NCBI GenBank assembly: GCA_900544305.1
Contig: UQUV01000006.1
Location: 51,067 to 115,066, forward strand
Source: an uncultured Porphyromonadaceae bacterium
GTDB lineage: Bacteria > Bacteroidota > Bacteroidia > Bacteroidales > Muribaculaceae
Direction of reading: 5' to 3'
Length of the DNA: 64,000 nucleotides
Every line of letters begins with the position of its first letter. The first letter of the stretch is position 1. The notes beneath the pieces are model-generated. The model saw only the letters and a list, made by a program, of their open reading frames with translations. It had not been told where the DNA came from and did no database searches. The translations under genes were made by a program, and so were the position numbers. Below are positions 52,901 to 62,248 of this stretch, one piece after another.

Positions 52901-54387
52901 AGGTTCAAGGTTCTTCCGAAGGTCACAAAAGGCCCAGTCCGAAACGGTTCTTATATGCTTATGAGGTGGTAAATATGCCGAAACTGAAAAATTACCGCTG
53001 CGATATTCATGTGATTGCATTACTGTTTAAAATGGCAGTTTCTCTGCAGCAGGAAGAATACGTTTGGAAGATAATTAGAAACGAAAAGTCAGAAAACGAC
53101 AGTGTTGGCATGAAACGTATGGTGGAAGCTTCCGATGAGATAAACACAATGCTTATAAAGAAGCCTTACCGTTCAATAGATGATGCTTTTGCTATTGTAG
53201 AAAATGTGAGGAGACTGGCTGGGGACGGTAAAATGGCTCCTGACTGTGTGGCTGCTCTATGTGGAAAAATAGCGGATTGTAAGGATGAAGACGAACGTAG
53301 TGCGGCTTTTCGTCGGTGGGATAATTTTGTGAGTGAATGGAATGATTTGATAGAGAAGGATGAATTCTTTTATTCGGCATTGTACAGATTCCGAAAATTG
53401 GATGCTCTGTTTGATGAAACCGGCGAAGTCAGTGAGGTGTTCAGAAATGATATTGAAGGAGTGAAGGCTACACAGTCGCGCACTTTTGGTAATATTTTGC
53501 AGACTTTGTATAACAGGCAGATGGGGTGTGAGAAAATGTGGAAATTCTATTGCTATTATAGGCAATGGTACGAGAAAAACAGTTCATACAAGACTCTTGC
53601 CCCTTTCCGCAACTTCTTCATCTTCTTGAAAAAAGCTGCTGAAAATAATAAAGAACTGTTGGAGACAATAGGACAGGAGGAAAAGCAGCTGTGGGGGCCG
53701 TCGAAAGCAGAAGATAGCAATTCTATTTTCTTGCATACTCGATTTGAAAAGGGTTCAAGCGCGGATATTATCGCAATGCTGAAAGCGGAAATAGAGGGCG
53801 GCTATCTTATGCCTGCTGTGTTGAATTCAGCATTGGAACGATTGGCGAAAACTGATTGTTCTCCTCAAGAAGCCTATTTGGCGGTAATGGAATTGTTAAG
53901 GGAATATCCTGATATAGAGGATGTGTTTACTCCGATTACCCGTTCTGTGCTGATTTGCCTTGCTTCTGATTTTGAAGAAAAGAAGCGTTGGCTTTATCCG
54001 GAAGGAGAAGAGCCTGTCATTGAAAAATTGTTGGGGGTGGTTTCTACGGACAAGGTTATAGCAGCCAATGACATTACAATTACACGCCGTTATTTTGATT
54101 TATGGAAAAATATCCATGATGATTTAGGCTTTGATTCGGATGGTAACTTTCAAACGTTGTCAGGATATTTGCGTGCGGAAATAGAAAATAAACATGATGG
54201 CTATTTGGAAAGGGTTCGCATGGTTGTGAAAATTTATGTGGACCATGGCAGACCCATTTGGTGGAATACATTCAAAGTTGTACCCTGGTCTCAAATCTGT
54301 GCAGACCTTATAAAGGCTTATCCGGATGAAAGGCATGTTTGGGAAAAGGTCGAAATCTATTCAGTGAAAAATTATAGGTCTCGATGA
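49981..54387 (+). CDS. Candidate STAND-type NTPase: TIR/DUF4062-like N-terminus, P-loop NTPase, helical-repeat C-terminus
   Basis: A 1468-residue single gene. Residues 1-115 (KIVLSSSRR, then QTEINNCLIPKCDWLILLAP, GDKTAGELVAAYKA) follow the alpha/beta pattern of DUF4062/TIR-like effector domains that precede STAND ATPases. A P-loop is GMPGAGKT (251-258); a weaker Walker B is IYIIAD (311-316); NIVFIGTS (344-351) could be sensor 1. From about residue 600 on, long helices with PPR/TPR-like spacing (FSTAYAFYQSW, YNQILKASPTIDDASVYIKR) run to the end. It is more AT-rich than porX upstream or speA downstream. The architecture is that of antiphage or stress sensors, but no named family is recognised. 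Confidence 0.7.
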   Translation: MGLKIVLSSSRRLDEKNKVIEKLKLMDKALSMLGNQGKRIEYIYDCETASTVFGLMPKQTEINNCLIPKCDWLILLAPLKHVGDKTAGELVAAYKAMKNGANLVINVFACSDPLGAKNEEEYQQKLVENDCVKADSDVYLEQLLQLLRDSYEQIDEHYVVDYRYDSDCSSLVNKVSEQFDLLVLENRFPVFRVDGMSIPGHAVKAKELYYDENRAAEENGFNEKLYYQRESVDVALQNKITEGGRIVMITGMPGAGKTRAVYEFVRHRIPDEKVILLNYGNVHDLIRRFKTDVDYNVADGSGEVRKTLDRIYIIADQVRDVFEMAGMESSEILDFFQRLLKHKNIVFIGTSIKSAYDNFKNNNSKVRDLLMANDNLCQELEIKPIGKSQADAKFVAWLRMHFKYSSGETVGDYIPRLNDYVEKIVNRLVSQKDTELHHFVKNFLRACQLVSTFRYSSPLCLVVMLVRKKYEQMSADIFSKNLLACIKYLQDNNAVLFSHELNGNMINYSADSIYDGEKLYSIVPVNINFAFNELVWEELLVREKTVPIAERLLYDWTNFFEAKNAILSFYETFPTATSLRRMVARLPQTEIYNECLEECRKIAKENLSVLMEEDKEEMGFFYNLLIGRAESRRGVRMLIREMRENGLPVNESTMGELIRFAKNHPNSYTPEEIEDFQVENSISDSLYSISRKLEYFTDTFDEAYAFVSQGAVDAVLAKVRSVNGLFVSDMMSLQRIYGILAKLCANAEHIRLLIDFANGRYAWAQSLVDEVRNYDTALDVLEFGASTIFDDVLARLDSIDNLVEGKAMLNEYVDRLFSLTNAAVVFMLGKSVHDTPMLKLIQSYLESGEGVWASVKANRREVVYVGLIQKSEDFSTAYAFYQSWREPVGEHNARMLAMCLELTKKHEYKFAVKAFNSFEKEMGGSAKISLILYNQILKASPTIDDASVYIKRLPYVDDYTLSNLLRIVDNYKIKVQGSSEGHKRPSPKRFLYAYEVVNMPKLKNYRCDIHVIALLFKMAVSLQQEEYVWKIIRNEKSENDSVGMKRMVEASDEINTMLIKKPYRSIDDAFAIVENVRRLAGDGKMAPDCVAALCGKIADCKDEDERSAAFRRWDNFVSEWNDLIEKDEFFYSALYRFRKLDALFDETGEVSEVFRNDIEGVKATQSRTFGNILQTLYNRQMGCEKMWKFYCYYRQWYEKNSSYKTLAPFRNFFIFLKKAAENNKELLETIGQEEKQLWGPSKAEDSNSIFLHTRFEKGSSADIIAMLKAEIEGGYLMPAVLNSALERLAKTDCSPQEAYLAVMELLREYPDIEDVFTPITRSVLICLASDFEEKKRWLYPEGEEPVIEKLLGVVSTDKVIAANDITITRRYFDLWKNIHDDLGFDSDGNFQTLSGYLRAEIENKHDGYLERVRMVVKIYVDHGRPIWWNTFKVVPWSQICADLIKAYPDERHVWEKVEIYSVKNYRSR

Positions 54388-54427
54388 ATTATTACGGCCG
54401 TATCCGTAGTTTTAACGTGTTTTTTCG

Positions 54428-54435
54428 TACATTTG
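54428..54435 (+). promoter_or_regulatory. -7 box of speA
   Basis: TACATTTG matches TAnnTTTG, about 53 nt before the speA start. No clear -33 box. Confidence 0.5.
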
Positions 54436-54487
54436 TAGACTATTTTAAATTACAGATATTTGTAACCTTTTTAACTTTGACAGAAGA

Positions 54488-56383
<1,896 letters not shown>

Positions 56384-56393
56384 CGGCTGTCGG

Positions 56394-57143
56394 ATGGCTT
56401 GCAGGTATTTTATGCGTCTGGCGTACAACGGTGCGCCCTTCCACGGATGGCAGACCCAGCCCAATGCCGTTTCGGTGCAGGAAACGCTGGAGAAGGCCAT
56501 GTCGATGGTGATGCGCATGCCGTTGGCAATCACTGGTGCGGGACGGACGGACACGGGAGTGAACGCCCGTACAATGGTGGCGCATTTCGATGTGGAAGAG
56601 CCTATTGCCGACACTGCCCGACTGGTTCGCCAGTTGAACAGCATCGTGGGACGCGATATTGCCGTTTATGAGATAGTAAGGGTGGGCAACGAGGCACACG
56701 CACGCTTTGATGCTACGAGCCGTACCTACAAATATTTCATCGGCTTGGAGAAGTCGCCGTTCAGCTATCATTTCTGCTGGACTCCTCCCTATAAGTTGGA
56801 TGTGGAAGCGATGAACCGCGCGGCACAGCGTCTGTTTGACTATACCGACTTCACGAGTTTCAGCAAGCTTCATACGGATGTGAAGACAAACAACTGCCGC
56901 ATCGACTATGCCTGCTGGCAGATGGAGGGCGATAAATTGGTGTTCACCGTGACGGCCGACCGTTTTCTCCGCAACATGGTGCGTGCCATAGTCGGTACGC
57001 TGGTGGAAGTGGGCCGCGGCAAGATTACGGAACAGCAGTTCTGCGAAATTATCGAGAAAAAGGACCGCTGCAGTGCCGGAACATCAGTCCCCGGAAACGC
57101 ACTCTTCCTTTGGGATATCACCTATCCGTATCCTACGTTTTGA
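56394..57143 (+). CDS. truA: tRNA pseudouridine(38-40) synthase
   Basis: Isomerises uridines at positions 38-40 of the tRNA anticodon arm. The catalytic aspartate lies in GAGRTDTGVNARTMVAHF; YFMRLAYNGAPFHGWQTQPN is the N-terminal RNA-binding motif and FLRNMVRAIVGTLVEVGRGK the C-terminal signature. 249 residues, normal length. A strong terminator follows 26 nt after the stop. Confidence 0.96.
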   Translation: MACRYFMRLAYNGAPFHGWQTQPNAVSVQETLEKAMSMVMRMPLAITGAGRTDTGVNARTMVAHFDVEEPIADTARLVRQLNSIVGRDIAVYEIVRVGNEAHARFDATSRTYKYFIGLEKSPFSYHFCWTPPYKLDVEAMNRAAQRLFDYTDFTSFSKLHTDVKTNNCRIDYACWQMEGDKLVFTVTADRFLRNMVRAIVGTLVEVGRGKITEQQFCEIIEKKDRCSAGTSVPGNALFLWDITYPYPTF

Positions 57144-57168
57144 AACATAACGTAAATGATAAATATGG

Positions 57169-57201
57169 AAAACCGTTGCTGGCTGACCGGCAACGGTTTT
57201 T
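57169..57201 (+). terminator. Terminator of speA-truA
   Basis: AAAACCGTTGC/GCAACGGTTTT stem followed by T, 26 nt after truA. Confidence 0.92.
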
Positions 57202-57218
57202 ATGTATTAATTAGCACA

Positions 57219-57395
57219 CAAAAAATAGTCGCTGTTTCACAACAACGACTATAACTAAATCTACAATCTATAAAAACATATATATTTCGAAAAAAGCGGT
57301 TTTTCAATTTTAGAAATATATACCATTTTCACGGTATACCGATTCAAAGAATCAAGATTGGCACCTCCGGTTTTCGGAGGGGAGTTACTCATAAC
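57219..57395 (-). ncRNA. Candidate small RNA with own promoter and terminator
   Basis: On the minus strand a -7 box TACATTTG (57402-57409) would start an RNA near 57395. The sequence then offers successive hairpins: GAGTTA-TGAG-TAACTC, CCTCCG-AAAA-CCGGAGG and GATTC-TTT-GAATC. It ends in a 12-bp stem with loop GTGA and six Ts (57219-57252), a strong intrinsic terminator. The 177-nt length and structure suggest an RNA. An ATG three bases from the start opens a 43-codon frame (MSNSPPKTGGANLDSL...), so a leaderless peptide is an alternative. No Rfam family is claimed. Confidence 0.55.
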
Positions 57396-57409
57396 TCTTC
57401 CCAAATGTA

Positions 57410-57754
57410 TTAAATAAAATTGAGATATGTAAGACTTTTTAAGAAAAATATCAAAAAAGTAATTAACTGAGTGTTGAGAATGCTTGTTTTTTGAGTACAT
57501 AAAGAAACAAAAATTGTTATTATTGTGTCAAAAAATAAAACCAACCCGTAGGAAAGGACGCTTTTGGGTTGCCAACAAGCTATTTTGAGTTTGAAAATGA
57601 TATTGCTTCAGAATTATTATTAACTTTGTGAAAATTAAGTCGGCAACAGGAATTTCGGTTGCGTTTTTTGTTGTTCGGCTTGTGTTTTTGTCGTGGTCCG
57701 GTTGGCGGTTGCGGCATAAAAAAGTTTTGTAACGCCTTTTAATTTGTATATACG
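57410..57754. other. Intergenic region before nfnAB
   Basis: About 345 nt without a convincing gene. It contains CAACCC/GGGTTG arms around 57542-57574 that, on the minus strand, are followed by a T-rich run, and a plus-strand -7 box TAACTTTG at 57621-57628 that would give nfnA a leader of about 120 nt. Nothing else is recognised. Confidence 0.5.
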
Positions 57755-58549
57755 ATGAACAAAATTGTTGAAAAACGGCATTTTTCAGAAAAGGTGGTGG
57801 AGTTGATTGTGGAGGCTCCGCTTATTGCACGTTCGCGCCGTGCCGGTCACTTTGTGATTGTGCGTGCCGACGAACATGGAGAGCGCATTCCACTGACCAT
57901 TGCCGATGCCGATAAGGACAAGGGTACGATTACGCTTGTGGTTCAGGCTGTGGGCAAGTCGTCGCAAAAGATTTGCAGTAAAGAAGCAGGCGAATACCTG
58001 CACGATGTGGTTGGTCCGCTCGGACAGGCTACGCATATTGAGAAAGTTGGTACGGTGGTTTGTTGTGGCGGCGGTGTCGGAGTGGCTCCGCTTCTGCCCA
58101 TTATCCGTGCGATGAAGGCAGCCGGCAACCGTGTTGTCAGCGTGTTGGCCGGACGTACGAAGGACTTGATTATCCTTGAGGACGAAGTGCGTGCTTCGAG
58201 CGACGAGGTGGTGATTATGACCGACGACGGTTCTTACGGCAACAAAGGTTTGGTGACCAATGGCGTGGAGGATGTTATCAATCGCGAAAAGGTGGATTTG
58301 GTGGTGACTATCGGTCCTGCCATCATGATGAAGTTTGTCGCTTTGCTGACAAAGAAATATGAAATTCCGACAATGTGCTCGCTCAACACGATTATGGTCG
58401 ACGGTACGGGCATGTGCGGTGCTTGCCGTGTGACAGTGGGAGGCAAAACGAAGTTTGTCTGCATCGACGGACCGGAATTCGATGCCCATCAGGTGGATTT
58501 CGACGAGATGCTGATGCGACTCCATTCTTATGACGACGAAAACAAATAA
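57755..58549 (+). CDS. nfnA: NADH-dependent ferredoxin:NADP+ oxidoreductase, small subunit
   Basis: The flavin/NAD(H) subunit of electron-bifurcating transhydrogenase NfnAB, related to dihydroorotate dehydrogenase electron-transfer subunit PyrK. The N-terminal FAD domain shows RRAGHFVIVRADEHGERIPL; the NAD site is CCGGGVGVAPLLPIIRAM; the 2Fe-2S cluster cysteines lie in TGMCGACRVTVGGKTKFVC with MCSLN before them. 264 residues. Followed after 15 nt by the glutamate-synthase-like large subunit, which fixes its identity as NfnA rather than PyrK. Confidence 0.92.
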   Translation: MNKIVEKRHFSEKVVELIVEAPLIARSRRAGHFVIVRADEHGERIPLTIADADKDKGTITLVVQAVGKSSQKICSKEAGEYLHDVVGPLGQATHIEKVGTVVCCGGGVGVAPLLPIIRAMKAAGNRVVSVLAGRTKDLIILEDEVRASSDEVVIMTDDGSYGNKGLVTNGVEDVINREKVDLVVTIGPAIMMKFVALLTKKYEIPTMCSLNTIMVDGTGMCGACRVTVGGKTKFVCIDGPEFDAHQVDFDEMLMRLHSYDDENK

Positions 58550-58564
58550 CGGGGAGGAAGCACT

Positions 58565-60031
58565 ATGAATGAAAAAGAAATAAGAGCACAACGCCGCGCC
58601 GAGCAGTGGCGCGAGGAACTGCGCAAGGCTAAACCTGCAAAGGAACGCACCTCGGCAGAGCGTGTAAAGATGCCGGAACTGGATCCCGATTACCGTGTGA
58701 CCTGCAACGAGGAGGTGAACCGCGGACTGACCGTAGAGATGGCGATGGCCGAGGCTACACGCTGTCTGGACTGTCCCGACCCGCAATGCGTCACAGGCTG
58801 TCCGGTAGGAATTGACATTCCTTCCTTTATTAAGAATGTGGAACGCGGCGAGTTTGCCGAAGCGGCGGCTGTCATCAAGTCGACAAGTGCGCTTCCGGCT
58901 GTGTGCGGTCGCGTTTGTCCGCAGGAAAAACAGTGCGAAAGCAAGTGTATCCATTTGAAGATGAAGAAGCCGGCGGTGGCTATCGGTTATCTTGAACGCT
59001 TTGTGGCCGACTATGAGCGCGAACATGGCAAGGCTTCTGTGCCGCAACTGGCTCCTGCCAACGGCATCAAGGTGGCGGTAGTGGGCAGTGGTCCTGCGGG
59101 ATTGGCTTTTGCCGGCGACATGGCGAAATATGGCTACGACGTGACTGTGTTTGAGGCGCTGCACGAGATTGGCGGTGTGTTGAAATACGGTATCCCTGAA
59201 TTCCGTCTGCCGAACAGCATCGTGGATGTGGAAATCGACGGCCTGCGCAAGATGGGTGTGAAGTTCGAAGCCAACTGCATCGTGGGCAAGACGTTGAGCT
59301 ACGACGATTTGCACGATATGGGCTTCAAAGGCATATTTGTGGCTTCAGGTGCGGGACTTCCGCGTTTTATGAATATTCCGGGAGAGAACCTTATCGGTGT
59401 CATGTCGAGCAACGAATATCTGACACGTGTCAACCTGATGGAGGCTGCACGCAAGGATAGCGACACGCCGGTGTTGCATGGCGACAACGTGGCAGTGATT
59501 GGCGGTGGAAATACGGCTATGGACTCGGTGCGTACGGCACGCCGTATGGGTGCGAAGAACGTGATGCTTGTCTATCGTCGTTCGGAAGCGGAAATGCCTG
59601 CCCGTCTGGAAGAAGTGAAGCATGCGAAGGAGGAGGGTGTCAACTTTATGACGCTCAACAATCCGGTGGAATATCTCGGCAACGAAAAAGGACATGTCAC
59701 GACAATGCGTGTACAGCGTATGGAACTGGGCGAGCCTGACGAAAGCGGACGCCGTTCGCCGGTGCCGGTGGAAGACGGTATTTACGATGTGCCGGTCGAC
59801 CTGGTGATTGTCAGCGTAGGCGTATCGCCGAACCCGTTGATTCCGAACGCTATTCCGGAATTGGAGGTGAGCCGTCGTGGTACGATTGTTGTTGACGAAG
59901 AGTCGATGCGCTCATCATTGGGCGACATTTATGCCGGTGGCGACATTGTGCGTGGTGGAGCAACCGTTATTCTTGCCATGGGTGACGGACGTCGTGCCGC
60001 AGCTCATATGCACGAAGCACTGATGAAATAA
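58565..60031 (+). CDS. nfnB: NADPH-dependent oxidoreductase NfnB (glutamate synthase small-chain-like)
   Basis: The large subunit of NfnAB, carrying the bifurcating FAD and two 4Fe-4S clusters. Cluster cysteines are in RCLDCPDPQCVTGCPVG and CGRVCPQEKQCESKC. The FAD motif is VAVVGSGPAGLAFAGDMAKY and the NADPH motif VAVIGGGNTAMDSVRTARRM; YAGGDIVRGGATVILAMGDG closes the family pattern. 488 residues. It is easily mistaken for GltD, but no large glutamate synthase gene is adjacent. The complex balances NADPH, NADH and ferredoxin in anaerobes. Confidence 0.92.
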   Translation: MNEKEIRAQRRAEQWREELRKAKPAKERTSAERVKMPELDPDYRVTCNEEVNRGLTVEMAMAEATRCLDCPDPQCVTGCPVGIDIPSFIKNVERGEFAEAAAVIKSTSALPAVCGRVCPQEKQCESKCIHLKMKKPAVAIGYLERFVADYEREHGKASVPQLAPANGIKVAVVGSGPAGLAFAGDMAKYGYDVTVFEALHEIGGVLKYGIPEFRLPNSIVDVEIDGLRKMGVKFEANCIVGKTLSYDDLHDMGFKGIFVASGAGLPRFMNIPGENLIGVMSSNEYLTRVNLMEAARKDSDTPVLHGDNVAVIGGGNTAMDSVRTARRMGAKNVMLVYRRSEAEMPARLEEVKHAKEEGVNFMTLNNPVEYLGNEKGHVTTMRVQRMELGEPDESGRRSPVPVEDGIYDVPVDLVIVSVGVSPNPLIPNAIPELEVSRRGTIVVDEESMRSSLGDIYAGGDIVRGGATVILAMGDGRRAAAHMHEALMK

Positions 60032-60051
60032 AAACAAATCGTTTGATTATT

Positions 60052-60099
60052 AATAGATATGCATTTCTTTTACGAGAAGTGCATATCTATTTTTTTTAC
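60052..60099 (+). terminator. Terminator of nfnAB
   Basis: AATAGATATGCATTTC pairs with GAAGTGCATATCTATT and a T run follows, 20 nt after the nfnB stop. Confidence 0.92.
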
Positions 60100-60111
60100 G
60101 GTAATAATTAT

Positions 60112-60119
60112 TATCTTTG
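60112..60119 (+). promoter_or_regulatory. -7 box of the outer-membrane barrel gene
   Basis: TATCTTTG, a full -7 match, giving a leader of about 95 nt before the start at 60221. Confidence 0.55.
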
Positions 60120-60220
60120 CCGGGAATTGGATGAGGAGATATAATCAAATTTGAAAACTTTGTTTTCGTTTGTCTTTGCTCTCATCTTTTGTTTATTCTG
60201 AATTATAAAACCAAAAATTA

Positions 60221-60868
60221 ATGAAAAGAATGATTTTGTGGCTGCTTGGTGCAGCAATGGCAATGAGCGCAAATGCGCAACATTGGAATTTTGGGATAGA
60301 AGCTGGTTATTTGAACAGTCGGATGGCAGTAGAAGAGTTATCGGCAGAACCGAATCACGGATTTATGGTAGGAGTGACTGCCGGCTATACATTTCCTCAG
60401 AACTTGATACTGGAATCAGGATTGATCTATCAGCGCAAAGGTGGAACGCTTTCGGGCGACATGTTGGTGAATGGCTTGAGATTGCTGGATATTGACAAGA
60501 TGGACTATCTGCATCTGCCTGTGACCGTAGGCTACCGTATTCGTCTTGCCGACGATTGGGCACTGACTCCCAAAGTGGGCGCATATATGGCCGTAGGACT
60601 TCAGGCTAAAGGCAAAGTTGCAGCTTCCGACCCGTTCGGACAGCCGGTATTGGGAACGTCTGATTTGTTCAAGGATTCTCAGCTTCGAGTAGACTATCGT
60701 CCGTTTGACCGTTTTGACGGTGGCCTTCAGTTCGGACTCGACCTTTCCTTCCGCAAGTTCCGTCTCGGCGTCGGCTATCAGCTCGGTCTCGCCCATATGT
60801 CTTCCATCTACGACCCTCAGTTGTACAACCGTACGCTCAGCCTTTCCCTCGGCTACAATATATTCTAA
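60221..60868 (+). CDS. Outer-membrane beta-barrel protein (PorT/OMP_b-brl_2-like)
   Basis: A 215-residue protein with signal peptide MKRMILWLLGAAMAMSANAQ and alternating amphipathic strands (FGIEAGYLNSRM, GFMVGVTAGYTF, NLILESGLIYQRKGG, FRLGVGYQLGLAHM) ending in LSLSLGYNIF, the aromatic C-terminus of an outer-membrane barrel. Such proteins are often labelled PorT-family in Bacteroidota, but most are of unknown function; true PorT identity is not supported. Own promoter and terminator make it a single-gene unit. Confidence 0.85.
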   Translation: MKRMILWLLGAAMAMSANAQHWNFGIEAGYLNSRMAVEELSAEPNHGFMVGVTAGYTFPQNLILESGLIYQRKGGTLSGDMLVNGLRLLDIDKMDYLHLPVTVGYRIRLADDWALTPKVGAYMAVGLQAKGKVAASDPFGQPVLGTSDLFKDSQLRVDYRPFDRFDGGLQFGLDLSFRKFRLGVGYQLGLAHMSSIYDPQLYNRTLSLSLGYNIF

Positions 60869-60899
60869 TTGAGAGGATATTACAACTCAAAATACACAA

Positions 60900-60940
60900 T
60901 ACCCCGTCGAAATCCGTCACGGTTTCGGCGGGGTGTTTTT
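60900..60940 (+). terminator. Terminator of the outer-membrane barrel gene
   Basis: ACCCCGTCGAAA pairs with TTTCGGCGGGGT (one wobble), then TTTTT. Confidence 0.92.
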
Positions 60941-61017
60941 ATTGAGTAACTATTTGGGATAGTCGGTGGAAAAACTGCACTCCTATTGTTTTTTGATACT
61001 ATTTTGACAAGGTGTTT

Positions 61018-61230
61018 TTAACCCAAATTGGTCATTAGACTTTATGGTGGATTTCGTGCTGCTGCCAGGCAGATTGATTTCTGTCTTTGTCGAAGATGTA
61101 GCGGGCTACATCGAGAAAAAGCAGGAAGCAAGATGCCGGCAGCAGTGCGGAAAGCGACTAAAGAGCCAACTAAAGCTAACTGTCGACAGCCGAACCTTGT
61201 TTGGCGGTCTAATGATCGTTTTGGGGTTAA
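61018..61230. mobile_element. MITE-like 213-bp repeat, copy 2 (inverted relative to copy 1)
   Basis: Same length and very similar sequence to 35083-35295 but in the opposite orientation. The ends are TTAACCCAAAT... and ...TTTGGGGTTAA, with the shared terminal motif GGTCATTAGAC / GTCTAATGATC and the same central GATGTAGC/GCTACATC hairpin. Inserted between the terminator of the barrel gene and the 84-residue protein gene at 61284-61538. Confidence 0.82.
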
Positions 61231-61283
61231 GTGGAATATTTATAGCGAGGCGGAGTGCAGTTTCGGGTTTATGGCTTTCCGTG

Positions 61284-61538
61284 TCACCAGCCGCCGAGTT
61301 GGGCCACTGCGTCACGTAGGGTTTCGTCGGTAATTTCCTTGGGACGCGAAGGGGTTGGGTATTTCCCGTTTTCGACCGGTGGCAGTTCGACAAGGAAAAC
61401 ATGGTCACGTTCCTGCGGCAGTCCGTATAAATGCCGTAGCCAAAGATTTCTCATCAAGTCGGCAATTCCTTTGGGGGAACTGATTCGCTTCATGGCTGTT
61501 TTGAGTTTAGGGTTGATTATAAAACGGAATTCTGACAT
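61284..61538 (-). CDS. Small protein of unknown function, third gene of the WYL-UDG locus
   Basis: An 84-residue basic protein (FRFIINPKLKTAMKRISSPK, LMRNLWLRHLYGLP) with a Pro-rich turn PPVENGKYPTPSRP and a C-terminal helix. No family recognised. Its start overlaps the end of the UDG-like gene by 22 nt on the same strand, so it is very likely translated with it. It could be a small partner of the UDG-like protein. Confidence 0.6.
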   Translation of the reverse strand: MSEFRFIINPKLKTAMKRISSPKGIADLMRNLWLRHLYGLPQERDHVFLVELPPVENGKYPTPSRPKEITDETLRDAVAQLGGW

Positions 61539-62188
61539 TCCCGGGCAATAGTGTCGAGCACCTCGTTGTACCAGCTGTAATATCGGTTGCCGTATCCTGG
61601 ATGATAGGTACGGAAGGAATTTTTTGGAAGATAGCGGCTGGAGAAACGAACAAATTCGTTTTCCTTATAACCTTCCATTGGGAGTATTTCCAGATCCGGA
61701 AGTTTGGCTTTTAAATCACTGTCGTAGTGTGGTCCGGACAAGAATACGCATATTTCGGGCTTGATTAATTCCAATTCTTCGCGCAGCACGTTGAAATGTT
61801 CGTTTTCGAGTTCGGTGGCACGTTGTTCGGCATGTCCGGCCGACTGTTGTTTGCCGAGCTTGTTGATGTTGTTCCAAAGAAAAGGATGTGCGCCTTTCAG
61901 TCCTATTTTATTGCTGAGCGACCACAGATATTTCCAGAAAAGCGACGGATAGTTCTTTCCGAGTTCAAAGTTCCGGTAGCCTTCCATGAGGGTTGCAATG
62001 TCTTCGCTGTCGCCCCAACCGTTTGTCTCCTGGCCGAAAAACATGGCTTTCGGCACCGGTTCGTTTTCCCATGTGGAAAGCAGTAGGGGATAGGAACTTT
62101 CTTCAAAAAGATTTTCTTGATAAAGGGCATTGAACAGCGTTGTTAGGCCCTCTGCATGACTTTCGTACAGCTCTTGTAAATGTTTCAT
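61517..62188 (-). CDS. Uracil-DNA-glycosylase-superfamily-like protein
   Basis: A 223-residue single-domain protein. The central strand and loop VPKAMFFGQETNGWGDSED lies where UDG-fold enzymes have their water-activating loop; ICVFLSGPHYDSDL and FRTYHPGYGNRYY (HPxx, the second UDG motif region) follow in the right order and spacing. Catalytic residues differ from classical UDGs, so activity may be lost or altered. It is 57 nt downstream of a WYL regulator gene, preceded by the same operator-like site, and overlaps the small third gene. A role in nucleic-acid sensing or defence is inferred from context. Confidence 0.6.
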   Translation of the reverse strand: MKHLQELYESHAEGLTTLFNALYQENLFEESSYPLLLSTWENEPVPKAMFFGQETNGWGDSEDIATLMEGYRNFELGKNYPSLFWKYLWSLSNKIGLKGAHPFLWNNINKLGKQQSAGHAEQRATELENEHFNVLREELELIKPEICVFLSGPHYDSDLKAKLPDLEILPMEGYKENEFVRFSSRYLPKNSFRTYHPGYGNRYYSWYNEVLDTIARECQNSVL

Positions 62189-62214
62189 CGTTGTAGCGTT
62201 TTATTTTTATGCTG

Positions 62215-62248
62215 CAAAGTACGCATGGGTGGTTGCCAAAAAGTGTCA
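62215..62248 (-). promoter_or_regulatory. Promoter/operator of the UDG-like gene
   Basis: The 15-nt site TGCCAAAAAGTGTCA (62234-62248, overlapping the WYL stop codon) lies 11 nt from CAAAGTAC (62215-62222), an imperfect -7 box on the minus strand. The same site-to-box spacing is found before the WYL gene itself. Confidence 0.6.

Noticed and set aside
57785..59314. 509-codon open frame on the minus strand across nfnAB
   Set aside because: Antisense to two well-conserved enzymes; the translation is rich in His, Arg and Thr with no motif.
58565..60031. Glutamate synthase small subunit GltD
   Set aside because: No GltB nearby, and the gene directly follows an NfnA-type subunit; NfnB fits better.
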